From Actinocorallia sp039871655 (GTDB taxonomy: Bacteria > Actinomycetota > Actinomycetes > Streptosporangiales > Streptosporangiaceae): a stretch of DNA of 64,000 bases. This document shows, piece after piece, positions 8,589 through 16,996 of this stretch; position 1 is the stretch's first letter, and each line of letters starts with the position of its first letter. A program made the position numbers and the translations under genes. The DNA is taken from the NCBI RefSeq assembly GCF_039871655.1, contig NZ_JBDPLZ010000003.1, positions 434,001 to 498,000 of the forward strand, written 5' to 3'. The notes below the pieces were generated by a model that worked only from the letters and a program-made list of their open reading frames with translations, was not told where the DNA came from and ran no database searches.

Positions 8589-9311
8589 TCATCCCGCGCG
8601 CTCCTCGGCCGACCGTCCCTCTGGATTCTCAGGCGGCGGTGCGGGCAGGCGGAGACGTCCGTCGTGGACCTCGGCTATCCGGTCGACCTCGGTGAGGTGG
8701 GTGCGGTCGTGGGTGACCAGGACGGTGGCGGTGGCCCGCTGACGGGTGAGGCGGACGATCAGGTCGATGACGGCGGCGCCGCGTTCGTGGTCGAGGGCAC
8801 TGGTGGGCTCGTCGACCAGCAGGACGGTGGGATCGTTCATCAGGGAGCGGGCGATGTTGACGCGCTGGCGCTGGCCGCCGGAGAGCTGGTGGGGACGCCG
8901 GTCGGCCAGGTCGGCGAGGCCGACGGCGTCGAGGAGTTCCATGGCGCGGGGCCGGGCTCCGGCCGGGGATCGGCCGTCGAGCCATGCCATGACCTGGAGC
9001 TGCTCGGCCGCGGTGAGGGAGGGCAGCAGGTCGGGTTGCTGGAAGACGATGCCGATCTTGCGGCGGCGCAGGCCGGTGAGCTCTCCGCGGGTCATGCCGG
9101 TGGTGGCGGTGCCGTCGATGGTGACGGTGCCGGCGTCCGGGGAGATGAGGGTGGCGGCGACGGCGAGCAGGCTGGACTTGCCGGAGCCGGAGGGCCCGAC
9201 GACGGCGGTGAGGCCGCCCTTGGGGACGTGCAGGGTGACACGGTCGAGGGCGGTGAGACGGCCGCCGCCGTCGGGGTAGGTGAGGGTGATCTCTCGCAGG
9301 TCGAGGCTCAT
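8589..9311 (-). CDS. ABC transporter ATP-binding protein (MacB/LolD-like)
   Basis: A 240-residue ATPase. The Walker A GPSGSGKSS (about residues 38-46), Q-loop FQQPDLL, signature LSGGQRQR, Walker B VLLVDEPTSALD and H-loop VTHD are all intact. The sequence around TSALDHERG places it with the MacB/LolD/FtsE-type exporters. It overlaps the upstream permease by 4 bp, so the pair is one operon. Likely substrates are cell-envelope molecules or antimicrobials. Confidence 0.94.
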   Translation of the reverse strand: MSLDLREITLTYPDGGGRLTALDRVTLHVPKGGLTAVVGPSGSGKSSLLAVAATLISPDAGTVTIDGTATTGMTRGELTGLRRRKIGIVFQQPDLLPSLTAAEQLQVMAWLDGRSPAGARPRAMELLDAVGLADLADRRPHQLSGGQRQRVNIARSLMNDPTVLLVDEPTSALDHERGAAVIDLIVRLTRQRATATVLVTHDRTHLTEVDRIAEVHDGRLRLPAPPPENPEGRSAEERAG

Positions 9312-10396
9312 CGCACGCTCCCCAGGGCGGTCAGCGGGTCGACGGAGGTGATGCGGCGGACGGCCAGGACGGCCCCGAGCGCGCCGAGCAGGATCATGAC
9401 GGACGCTGGGACGAGGACGGTGGCGGGGGTGAGGAGGAAGGGCACGTCAGAGCCGGAGACGGCGGCGCCGATGCCGGCGGCGACGGCGGTGCCGGTCAGG
9501 GTGCCGACGGTGAGGAGGACGAGGGCCTGGCCGAGGGCGTCGCGCAGCAGAACGGCGGTGGAGGCGCCCAAAGCCTTGAGGATGGCGACGTCGCCGCTGC
9601 GCTGGATGGTCCACACGGTGAAGAAGGCGCCGATGACCAGGGCGGAGATCGCGAACAGGAACCCGCGCATCAGTTGCAGGGAGCCGTTTTCGGAGGTGTA
9701 GGAGCCGATCGCCGACAGCGAGTCGTCCTTGGAGACCGTCCTGGTGCCCGCGGCCCGGTCGGCGGCATCGAGGTCGATGCCGGAGGCGGTGTCCAGGGCG
9801 ATGACGGTGGCCGTGGTCCCCTCGGGTCTGCTGGTGGGCGGGACGGTCTTGTCCCAGACGTTCAGGCTGGTCCAGACGACCGGGGTGTGGCTGAAGGAGG
9901 CGTCGCCGTTCACGGCGGCCACGGCCAGCCGCTGCCCGGCGAGGGTGAAGGTGTCGCCGGGCTTCAGGCCGAGGCCGTCGGCGGCTGTGATCGACAGCAC
10001 CGCCGCGTGGTCGTCGATCCGATCACCGTCCGGAGCCAGCGCGGAGCCCGGCTGGACGCCGAAGATGGAGACTCCGAGGCCCTTGCCGCCGACGGTGGCC
10101 TTGGCGGCGGAGATGCCCAGCGGTTCTGCGCTGGCGACGCCCGGAACATCGGTCCACCGCCGCCACTGGTCCTGGGTGACGGTGGAGTCGAAGTAGGACA
10201 GGTCCTGTCCGTCTCCGGGCGCGTCGAAGGCGATCCTGTCGGCGGGCAGGCCGGTGATCGCGGAGACGTTCTGCCGGCCCAGGCCGGCGGTCAGGCCGGA
10301 CAGCAGCCCGACCAGCAGGGTGATGAGCACGATGACGGTCCCCATCAAGGCGAACCGCCCTTTGGCGAATCTCAGGTCCCTCCAGGCGACGAACAC
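9308..10396 (-). CDS. ABC transporter permease, FtsX/MacB type
   Basis: A 362-residue permease. It has one N-terminal transmembrane helix (about 14-38), a large extracellular domain (about 40-235) and three C-terminal helices forming the FtsX domain (about 240-355), ending with the family-typical VRRITSVDPLTALGSVR. It partners with the downstream ATPase. A divergent two-component system starts 170 bp away and probably controls it, as in many drug or envelope-stress export modules. Confidence 0.9.
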   Translation of the reverse strand: MFVAWRDLRFAKGRFALMGTVIVLITLLVGLLSGLTAGLGRQNVSAITGLPADRIAFDAPGDGQDLSYFDSTVTQDQWRRWTDVPGVASAEPLGISAAKATVGGKGLGVSIFGVQPGSALAPDGDRIDDHAAVLSITAADGLGLKPGDTFTLAGQRLAVAAVNGDASFSHTPVVWTSLNVWDKTVPPTSRPEGTTATVIALDTASGIDLDAADRAAGTRTVSKDDSLSAIGSYTSENGSLQLMRGFLFAISALVIGAFFTVWTIQRSGDVAILKALGASTAVLLRDALGQALVLLTVGTLTGTAVAAGIGAAVSGSDVPFLLTPATVLVPASVMILLGALGAVLAVRRITSVDPLTALGSVR

Positions 10397-10524
10397 GTCC
10401 TCGGCCTGCCTTTCATGGGTGGAAACGGGGTGCCTCCACCGTCGTCTCCCGGCTCCTGCCCGGGCATCCGGCCTTGGAGGGGACTTCGCGGGCCGAAGGG
10501 CGGTACCCGGGTTCTATCTTTCGG

Positions 10525-10566
10525 TTGACGCGTACTGGGGGAACGGGTCCGTAGGCTGGACCGATC
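10525..10566 (+). promoter_or_regulatory. Candidate promoter for the two-component operon
   Basis: TTGACG (10525-10530) and TAGGCT (10552-10557) precede the GTG at 10567. The 21-bp spacing is long for a sigma-70 promoter, so one of the two boxes may be wrong. Confidence 0.3.
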
Positions 10567-11763
10567 GTGAGTACGTCGACTTCCACCGCCCGGGCCCTGA
10601 CCTGGTGCCTGCACCTTCTCGTCGTCGGGCTGCTGACCCTGACCGCGGGCCGGGCCGTGACCGACGCCCTGCCGCACGCGGGCGCCATCGTCGCGGCGGC
10701 GGTGGCGCTGGGACTGGTGTACGCGGTCGGGCCGCTTCTGCCCGCCGTCGGCCGCTCCCGCCGGGCGGCCGCGCTGTGGCTGGCCTCCGCGGGGGCCGTC
10801 TGGCTGGTATTGCTGGCCCTGTCGGCCGACGCAGTGTGGTTGGCCTTCCCGCTGTACCTCCTCGAGCTCCACCTGCTGTCCCGCCGCGGCGGGCTGATCG
10901 CGGTCATCGGCACCGCGCTCGCCGCGATCGCGGCCTTCGCCGTCCACCGGGGCGCTTTCACGGCGGCCGCCTGGATCGGCCCGGCCCTGGGCGCCGCGGT
11001 GTCGGTGGCGGTGGTGTGGGGCTACCAGACCCTGTACCGGGAGAGTGAACGGCGCAGGCTGCTGATCGAGGAGCTGACCGCCACCCGCGCCGACCTGGCC
11101 GCCGCCCAGCACACCGCCGGTGTCCTGGAAGAGCGCGAACGCCTCGCCCGCGAGATCCACGACACCCTCGCCCAAGGCCTGTCCAGCATCCAGCTGTTGC
11201 TGCGCGCCGCCGAACGCGCCCTGCCCGGCCAGACCCGGACCGCCGCAGACTACGTCGTCCAGGCCCGCCGGACCGCAGTGGACAACCTCGCCGAGGCCCG
11301 CCGCTTCGTCGCGGCCCTGGCCCCGCCCTCCCTGGAAGGCACCACCCTGGCCGACGCGCTAGAACGGCTGTGCGCCACCACCTCCGACCGCCACCGGCTC
11401 ACCGCGCGCTTCCACCTCGCCGGCGGGCCCATCCTGTTGCCCACCGCTCATGAGGTCGCCCTGCTGCGCGTCGCCCAGTCCGCCCTGGCCAACACCGTTC
11501 GCCACGCCCGCGCCACGGCCGTCGACGTCACCCTGAGTTACCTCGGCGACCGGGTGGCCGTGGACATCGTCGACGACGGCACCGGATTCGACCCCGCCGC
11601 GATGCCCGACCCCGATCCCGAGAACGGCGGTTTCGGCCTGACGGCCATGCGCGCCCGCGTGCACGCCCTGGGAGGCACCCTCACCGTCGAATCCGCTCCG
11701 GGTCGGGGAACCGTCCTGGCCGCCGGGCTCCCCACCCGCTCCGCCGACGGGACCAAGCCGTGA
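10567..11763 (+). CDS. Sensor histidine kinase, NarL/DesK type
   Basis: A 398-residue kinase. Five or six transmembrane helices (residues 10-155) form the sensor, followed by a coiled linker and the HisKA_3 dimerisation domain with phospho-acceptor His198 in REIHDTLAQGL. The HATPase_c domain shows VDIVDDGTGF and GGFGLTAMRARV. It overlaps the response regulator by 4 bp (GTGA). Its position next to the FtsX-type ABC exporter suggests it senses an envelope-active compound. Confidence 0.93.
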   Translation: MSTSTSTARALTWCLHLLVVGLLTLTAGRAVTDALPHAGAIVAAAVALGLVYAVGPLLPAVGRSRRAAALWLASAGAVWLVLLALSADAVWLAFPLYLLELHLLSRRGGLIAVIGTALAAIAAFAVHRGAFTAAAWIGPALGAAVSVAVVWGYQTLYRESERRRLLIEELTATRADLAAAQHTAGVLEERERLAREIHDTLAQGLSSIQLLLRAAERALPGQTRTAADYVVQARRTAVDNLAEARRFVAALAPPSLEGTTLADALERLCATTSDRHRLTARFHLAGGPILLPTAHEVALLRVAQSALANTVRHARATAVDVTLSYLGDRVAVDIVDDGTGFDPAAMPDPDPENGGFGLTAMRARVHALGGTLTVESAPGRGTVLAAGLPTRSADGTKP

Positions 11764-12395
11764 CCGGACTCCCCATCCGCCTGCTGCTGGCCGACGACCA
11801 CCCCGTCGTGCGCGCCGGTCTGCGCGCCGTCCTGGAGACCGAACCCGGCATGATCGTGGCGGCTGAGGCGGCCACCGCGGAGGAGGCCGTCACCCGCGCC
11901 GCCGAGGCGGACATCGACGTCGTGCTGATGGATCTGCGGTTCGGCGGGGGAATGAGCGGTGCCGAGGCGACGGCCGCCATCACCGTCCGTCCCGGCGCGC
12001 CCCGCGTCGTGATCGTCACCACGTACGACACCGACGCCGACATCCTGCCCGCCATCGAGGCCGGCGCCACCGGCTACATCCTCAAAGACGCCCCGCCCGA
12101 GGAGTTGGCGACCGCCGTACGCACCGCCGCCGCGGGCCGCACGGCTCTCGCCCCAGCCGTCGCAGACCGGCTCATGAACCGTCTGCGCGCTCCCCACAGC
12201 TCCCTGACGCGGCGTGAGATCGAGGTCCTCGCCCTGGTCGCCGACGGCCTGTCCAACCAGCACATCGGCTGGCGGCTCCATCTCACGGAGGGCACCGTCA
12301 AATCCCACCTGGCCCGCATCTACACCAAACTCGGCGTCAGCTCCCGCACCGCCGCCGTCGCCGCCGCCATCGACCTCGGCCTCATCCGCCGCTGA
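11760..12395 (+). CDS. NarL/LuxR-family response regulator
   Basis: A 211-residue regulator. The receiver domain begins IRLLLADDHPVVRAGL, with the phospho-acceptor Asp near residue 58 (VVLMDLRF) and Lys in YILKDA. A LuxR-type helix-turn-helix occupies about 145-205 (LTRREIEVLALVADGLSNQHIG). It is the partner of the preceding kinase. Confidence 0.94.
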   Translation: MTGLPIRLLLADDHPVVRAGLRAVLETEPGMIVAAEAATAEEAVTRAAEADIDVVLMDLRFGGGMSGAEATAAITVRPGAPRVVIVTTYDTDADILPAIEAGATGYILKDAPPEELATAVRTAAAGRTALAPAVADRLMNRLRAPHSSLTRREIEVLALVADGLSNQHIGWRLHLTEGTVKSHLARIYTKLGVSSRTAAVAAAIDLGLIRR

Positions 12396-12462
12396 AACCC
12401 GTCGGGGTCTTCGGCGCGCCTTCGGCCCGGCGCGAAGCGCAAAGGGCACCGCGGGCCGCGAC

Positions 12463-12876
12463 TCACCGCCTGCGGTAGGCGGGGATGAGGATCGCGGCGG
12501 CCGCCAGATGCAGGCAGACCAGGGCGACGCGGTTGCCGGGTCCGAGGCCGGGCGAGAACAGCGGCGCGAACAGGGAGAGGACCAGGACCAGGAGGGCGAC
12601 GACCGTCCAGGCGGTGCGGCCGTGGCGGTGGAGGCGTTCCAGGACGGCCAGCAGAGCCCAGCCCGCCAGGGAGATCACTGCCACCGAGATGGCCACCGCC
12701 GGGAGGGCGAGCGCGCTGGTCGCGGTGGTGCCGGGCCCGTCGGGGATACGCAGGTCGGATTCGAGGAAGACGTCGGCCACGATCCAGATCAGGACGTCGG
12801 CCAGGACCGCGGCGATGACGGCCGAGCCCCGGAGCAAGGCGGTGCCGCCGGAGCGGACGGCAGAGGGGGTGGACAT
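12463..12876 (-). CDS. DUF6069-like four-helix membrane protein
   Basis: A 137-residue protein with four predicted transmembrane helices (about 14-38, 52-80, 86-106, 112-132) and little else. The layout and the ADVLIWIVADVF first helix match small actinobacterial DUF6069 proteins. It is divergent from a MarR regulator and probably part of its regulon. Function unknown. Confidence 0.75.
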   Translation of the reverse strand: MSTPSAVRSGGTALLRGSAVIAAVLADVLIWIVADVFLESDLRIPDGPGTTATSALALPAVAISVAVISLAGWALLAVLERLHRHGRTAWTVVALLVLVLSLFAPLFSPGLGPGNRVALVCLHLAAAAILIPAYRRR

Positions 12877-12912
12877 GGGTTTGTGTCTCCTTCAGCAGGG
12901 GAATGCTTTGAA

Positions 12913-12983
12913 CATGTACATGACTTTCGCATACGAATGCTGGATGTCAAGCCCTGCTTCGCCCACCCATATGCCGATAGCAT
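12913..12983. promoter_or_regulatory. Divergent promoter region with two palindromes
   Basis: CATGTACATG (12913-12922) is a perfect palindrome. GCATACGAATGC (12929-12940) is an inverted repeat GCAT-N4-ATGC. TAGCAT at 12978-12983, 6 bp before the MarR GTG, looks like the -10 box of a leaderless promoter. Confidence 0.45.
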
Positions 12984-12989
12984 CGAAAC

Positions 12990-13466
12990 GTGAGTGGTCA
13001 GGAACTCAGCCCGGTGGAGGCGGTGGTGCTCGACGCCGTCGAGTCCGCGATGATCCGCATCCGCCGCAGGCAGTCACGCCGCAGCCTCGCCCGGACGGTC
13101 CTGCAGTCCCTGGACGTCCCGATGGACCTCAACACCCTCACCGTCATCGATGCGATCGACGAGGCCCGGGACCCGCAGGACGTGACGGTCGGTTTCGTCG
13201 CCGACCGGCTGGCCGTCGATCCCTCTCGCGCCAGCCGGATCGTGGCCGAGGCGGTCAAGGCGGGCTTCGTCCGCCGGGTCGCCTCCCAGGAGGACGGCCG
13301 CCGCAGCTGCCTGGAGCTCACCCCCGCCGGGCGCCTGGCCATCGACACCGCCCACCGCACCCGCCAGACGTTCTACGCGGGCCTGCTCGAGGACTGGAGC
13401 CCCGAGGACAGGAAGGAGTTCGCCCGCCTGCTCACCCGCTTCGCCCGCGCCCTGGACGAAGAGTGA
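12990..13466 (+). CDS. MarR-family transcriptional regulator
   Basis: A 158-residue regulator whose winged helix (about 60-125) includes VADRLAVDPSRASRIVAEAVKAGFV and the wing SQEDGRRSCLEL. It is divergent from the DUF6069 gene. No Shine-Dalgarno site precedes the GTG; a -10 box 6 bp upstream suggests a leaderless message. The gene is followed by a clear terminator hairpin. Confidence 0.9.
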   Translation: MSGQELSPVEAVVLDAVESAMIRIRRRQSRRSLARTVLQSLDVPMDLNTLTVIDAIDEARDPQDVTVGFVADRLAVDPSRASRIVAEAVKAGFVRRVASQEDGRRSCLELTPAGRLAIDTAHRTRQTFYAGLLEDWSPEDRKEFARLLTRFARALDEE

Positions 13467-13469
13467 GAG

Positions 13470-13491
13470 CCCGCCCTTGGAAGAGGGCGGG
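13470..13491. terminator. Hairpin terminator between convergent genes
   Basis: CCCGCCCT (13470-13477) pairs with AGGGCGGG (13484-13491) across a 6-nt loop, between the MarR stop and the stop of the secreted-protein operon. There is no U-run, as is usual in actinomycetes. Confidence 0.65.
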
Positions 13492-13499
13492 GAGGGGCG

Positions 13500-13988
13500 T
13501 CAGCCCTGGCGCAGCGCCCACCGCTGCCCGCCTCCGACGGGCTCCTCATCCACGAGCACGGTCAGCGGATAGTCCCCCATCCAGCTCAGCAGGGCGAACC
13601 CCACGTCCAGCGAGATGGTCACCTCATCGGCGCCCGTCCGGAGGATCGTCCAGACGGGGTCGGAGATCTCACAGGAGCGCGTCGCCACGTGCGGCGGGTA
13701 GACCGCCGCCAGTGACGGGGCGAGGCAGTTTCCGGTCACCGCGTGCCTGACGGCGTATCCTTCGCCGTTGTCCGCGATCCTCCATCTGGTGTCGCATGCC
13801 CCGACCGACACCATCGCCTGGTCCCCGTCGTCACTGTGCAGGCATTTGCCGCCGGAGGCGACGAGCTCGTAGACCCCCGGCGCGATCCTCGCCTCCGGTT
13901 CCACCGGGGCAGAAGCCCCGGAGACGAACACCACGGGCACGAGGAAGGCGGCCGACGCCGACAGCGCCCGCCCTGGACGACCGAACAT
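13500..13988 (-). CDS. Secreted ricin-like (beta-trefoil-style) protein, paralogue of upstream gene
   Basis: A 162-residue protein with an N-terminal signal peptide (GRPGRALSASAAFLVPVVFVSG, cleavage near ASA). The mature part has the pattern PGVYELVASGGKCLH...VSVGACDTRWRI...YAVRHAVTGNCLA. These cysteine-paired repeats resemble one or two ricin B/lectin-type units. It lies 22 bp downstream of a homologue about 35-40% identical by eye. Probably an extracellular carbohydrate-binding or enzyme-inhibitor-like protein. Confidence 0.75.
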   Translation of the reverse strand: MFGRPGRALSASAAFLVPVVFVSGASAPVEPEARIAPGVYELVASGGKCLHSDDGDQAMVSVGACDTRWRIADNGEGYAVRHAVTGNCLAPSLAAVYPPHVATRSCEISDPVWTILRTGADEVTISLDVGFALLSWMGDYPLTVLVDEEPVGGGQRWALRQG

Positions 13989-14010
13989 GAAACCTCTTTC
14001 CTTGATGCCG

Positions 14011-14502
14011 TCAAAGCCTTTTGAGCACCCACCGCTGGTTACCGGTCTGGCTTTGGGGCAGCAGGAAGACCGGCTCCTTGTCGCTGAGCCAGGAGAGCGA
14101 GGAGTAGTAGTCGGGCCGCGTGATCCGCACCTGCTCCCGGCCGTCCTCGGAGCCGAGCCCGGTGATGGCCCACCGTTCGTCGAGGTCGCCGCAGTCCCGG
14201 ACGCCCACCCGCTGCGGATAGATCCTCAGCACCGAGGGCGCCAGGCATCCGCCCGTGACCGCATGCTTGATCACATACCCGCCCTCTGTGGCCTCCACCT
14301 GCCACCCGCTCCTTTCACAGGGTCCGAGCCACAACGAGACGTCCTTCTCCCCCGTCCCGCCCAGGCACTGCCCCTCGGGCGTGGCGATCTGGTAGACCCC
14401 CGGCTCGACCTCCCCCGTCCCGGCCGAAGCCCCGGACGTACCGACCGGCACGGAGCCGACGATCCCCAGGGTCGCGGCGGCGCAGGCCAGACGAACACGC
14501 AT
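14011..14502 (-). CDS. Secreted ricin-like protein, first of a tandem pair
   Basis: A 163-residue protein. ATG 14502 follows a strong Shine-Dalgarno GGAGGGGG. The signal peptide spans residues 1-27 with an AXA site. The mature part shows PGVYQIATPEGQCLGG, a CERSGWQVE segment, YVIKHAVTGGCLAPS and a C-terminal QRWVLKRL. This shares framework, Cys spacing and the Trp-rich end with the gene downstream, so the two arose by duplication and form an operon. Confidence 0.78.
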   Translation of the reverse strand: MRVRLACAAATLGIVGSVPVGTSGASAGTGEVEPGVYQIATPEGQCLGGTGEKDVSLWLGPCERSGWQVEATEGGYVIKHAVTGGCLAPSVLRIYPQRVGVRDCGDLDERWAITGLGSEDGREQVRITRPDYYSSLSWLSDKEPVFLLPQSQTGNQRWVLKRL

Positions 14503-15019
14503 GAAGACCCCCTCCAGTGAAGTCACGTGGAGTAATCGATCATGACACAGCGTGCCCGATGGTGTCGCCAAGGCGACTTGGAGCCGGAGCCGAGGCCGAC
14601 TGGGATGAGTCCGGTCGGCAACGTCGGCCGAGTACCGAGGTCGTTGTTTCCCGGCGGCCGGAGGCCTCCGGCCGCCCTCCCTCCTGACTCGATCGAAAAG
14701 GCGCACGCCATCCGGTCCCTCGCCGTAGCTCGGGACGTCGGGGCCGTCACGACCCACTTTGGGGCTGGGGACACGTTCGGGAGCGGAGGGCCGGGAAACC
14801 CCAGGGTCCGCGGCGAACTGAAGGATCCTCAGCGAACCGAGGGCGGCTTTGGTCCGTGGTGGGCGTATCCGGCCTTGGGTTCGCGGCGAACCCAAGAGAC
14901 GACGTACGGCTCGGCACGCCGACCGGGGGCAGTGAACGCATCGGCAGGCAGACCGTCGACGAGCAGCGGCGGACGCCGCGCTTGCGTTCGAGCGCGCTCG
15001 AACTCCTAGCGTCGCCGGC
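14503..15019. promoter_or_regulatory. 517-bp gene-free region holding three perfect palindromes
   Basis: No convincing coding frame is present; the long frames have atypical composition. Three perfect inverted repeats stand out: 14653-14676 (12-bp arms, no spacer, arm GGCGGCCGGAGG), 14874-14896 (11-bp arms CTTGGGTTCGC, 1-nt centre) and 14986-15003 (GTTCGAGC-GC-GCTCGAAC). The last belongs to the SDR promoter. The first two have no assigned role. Confidence 0.6.
14982..15012 (+). promoter_or_regulatory. MerR-type promoter (19-bp spacer) for the SDR/MerR operon
   Basis: The -35 TTGCGT (14982-14987) and -10 TAGCGT (15007-15012) are separated by 19 bp, longer than the optimal 17. An 18-bp perfect palindrome (14986-15003) fills the spacer. 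This is the architecture at which MerR proteins untwist DNA. The ATG is 7 bp beyond the -10, so the transcript is probably leaderless. The downstream MerR gene is the obvious regulator. Confidence 0.75.
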
Positions 15020-15895
15020 ATGACATCTCAACCAGGGTCTCAGCGGACATGGATCATCACCGGCGCGTCGGCGGGCTTCGGCCGTGCCATCGCCGAGTGC
15101 GCGGTCGGGCGGGGCGACAACGTGGTGCTGGCCGTGCGGCGGCCCGGGTCGGTGGCCGACCTCGCGGACGCCCACCGCGACCAGGTGCTGGTCGCCGAAC
15201 TCGACGTGCGTGACACCGGGCGCGCCGGGGACGTCGTACGGTCGGCGGCCGACCGGTTCGATCGGGTGGACGTGCTGGTGAACAACGCCGGCCGCGGGGT
15301 CGTCGGCGCGGCCGAGGAGGTCGGCGAAGAGGAGCTTCGTGCGTCTTTGGAACTACACCTGCTGGGTCCGGCGGCGCTCGTGCGGGCCGTCCTGCCGTAC
15401 TTTCGCGAGCAGGGGTCGGGCACGATCGTGCAGATGAGCAGCCAGGGCGGGCGCATCTCCTTCCCCGGTGTCGGCGCGTACTCGGCCGGCAAGTTCGCGC
15501 TCGAAGGCTGGTCGGAGGCGCTGGCCGGCGAGGTCGCGCCGTTCGGGGTCCGGGTGATGATCGTCGAGCCGAGCCGGTTCCGCACCTCGTTCAACGCGCC
15601 CGACGTGCTCGGGTTCGCCGACGCCGGCGCCGCGTACACCGGGCTGCTGGGGGCCGTCCGCAACGACATGGCGAGCGCCGACGGGATTCAGGAGGGCGAT
15701 CCAGTACGGGCCGCGGAGATCATCGTGGACCTGGTCGCCGGTGACGAGCTGCCGCTGCGCCTTCCGCTCGGGCGTGAGGCGGTCGAGCGCATCGGAAGGT
15801 CCTACCGGCAGAACCTGGAGGAGCTCGAACGTTGGGCCCCTACCGCGCGTGCCGCCGACTTCCCCGGCGCCCCCGCATCCGCCCGGCCGATCTAG
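15020..15895 (+). CDS. SDR-family oxidoreductase
   Basis: A 291-residue classical short-chain dehydrogenase. The cofactor motif TGASAGFGRA (about 14-23), NNAG at about residue 91, the catalytic Ser in QMSSQGG and the YSAGK Tyr-Lys pair (about 155-160) are intact. It probably oxidises or reduces a small carbonyl with NAD(P). It heads an operon with a MerR regulator behind a MerR-type promoter. Confidence 0.93.
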   Translation: MTSQPGSQRTWIITGASAGFGRAIAECAVGRGDNVVLAVRRPGSVADLADAHRDQVLVAELDVRDTGRAGDVVRSAADRFDRVDVLVNNAGRGVVGAAEEVGEEELRASLELHLLGPAALVRAVLPYFREQGSGTIVQMSSQGGRISFPGVGAYSAGKFALEGWSEALAGEVAPFGVRVMIVEPSRFRTSFNAPDVLGFADAGAAYTGLLGAVRNDMASADGIQEGDPVRAAEIIVDLVAGDELPLRLPLGREAVERIGRSYRQNLEELERWAPTARAADFPGAPASARPI

Positions 15896-15904
15896 AGTGT
15901 CGCC

Positions 15905-16390
15905 ATGGCCACGGACGATCTGATGTCGAAGGCGCTCGCCGCCCTCGACGAGGTCGACGGCCCGATGTCGGTCGAGGTAATCCACCGCCTCGTCGACGTC
16001 AGCGCCGCCACCGACCCCATGACCATCACGGAGGCCGCCGACCTGCTCGACATGTCGCCGCACACGCTGCGCTACTACGAGCGGATCGGGCTGGTCGAGG
16101 TGGGCCGCGACGCCAGCGGCCACCGCAGCTACGACGCGGAGGCGGTACGGAGACTGGTGTTCCTGACCCGCATGCGCCTGTCCGGGATGGCCATCCGCGA
16201 CCTTCAGCACTACGTGCGGCTGGCCGACGAGGGCGACGACACCGTCCCCGAGCGCCTTGACCTGCTGCTCGAACACCGCGACACGATCCGCCGGCAGCTC
16301 AAGGAGCTGACCCTGTCGCTGGCGGCGACCGAATACAAGATCGCCACTTACGGCGGCCACACCGGCCCGTCGTCAGTGGGGAAGGCCTGA
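15905..16390 (+). CDS. MerR-family transcriptional regulator
   Basis: A 161-residue regulator. The first 36 residues are an extra N-terminal segment; the MerR winged helix begins at MTITEAADLLDMSPHTLRYY, followed by the family's dimerisation coiled coil (about 100-150). No Cys-rich metal-binding tail is seen, so it likely senses an organic compound rather than a metal. It lies 9 bp after the SDR gene and should act on the 19-bp-spaced promoter upstream. Confidence 0.92.
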   Translation: MATDDLMSKALAALDEVDGPMSVEVIHRLVDVSAATDPMTITEAADLLDMSPHTLRYYERIGLVEVGRDASGHRSYDAEAVRRLVFLTRMRLSGMAIRDLQHYVRLADEGDDTVPERLDLLLEHRDTIRRQLKELTLSLAATEYKIATYGGHTGPSSVGKA

Positions 16391-16696
16391 CCCGTCGGCA
16401 CCGAACCGCGCCGAATGGGTCCACCGCGCCCAGTCGGCACGGTCACCCTCGTCTTCATCACTTGGGCGAAGACATCGGCGACGAAGAGGAACCTTCACGC
16501 TTCCTGAAGTCCCCTCATCCCGTGCTCCCGCAATCGGGGAGCAGAAAGAAGACCAGGTCACAGGCGAGAAGGGGTACAGCCGGACCGCCAGTGGACGCGG
16601 GAACTGCGAGGTTATTTCTCATACGGCAGGTACCGCCCTCGCGGTTCTTCGCACCGCTCCCCTGAAGCTGCCTCTGTACGGCCGGCGGTCGTGGAG
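16391..16696. other. 306-bp intergenic region, mostly featureless
   Basis: No gene is supported. A weak hairpin (TGCTCCC 16523-16529 with GGGAGCA 16537-16543) could terminate the MerR operon. A minus-strand frame near 16373-16561 is open but lacks family features. Confidence 0.3.
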
Positions 16697-16996
16697 TCAG
16701 GAGAGGGCCGGGCCCAGGGAGGCGACGGCGGCGGAGAGGCGGGCGGGGTCGTGGCCTGCGCGTTCGCGGACGCGCAGGCCGAGAACGGTGGTGAACAGGA
16801 GTTCCGCGGCGGCGTCGAGGTCGAGGCCGGCGGCCAGTTCGCCGCGGCGGCGGGCCTCGCGCAGGAGGGTGCGCAAGGCGTCGAGGGTGACGTCGAAGGC
16901 GGCCTCGGTGCGGGCGGCGATCTCGGCGTCGACGGTGCCGAGTTCGGTGGCGGTGTTCACGATGAAACAGCCTTTGCCCGGCCCGTCGGCGGGACG
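16697..16996 (-). pseudogene. TetR-family regulator, C-terminal fragment only
   Basis: The frame reads GPGKGCFIVNTATELGTVDA and onward to a normal TetR C terminus (LLFTTVLGLRVRERAGHDPARL...). The whole N-terminal helix-turn-helix is missing. The frame runs into a stop at 17011-17009, where the opposite-strand MFS remnant begins. It can no longer bind DNA. The arrangement implies loss of the central part of a divergent regulator/transporter pair. Confidence 0.8.
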
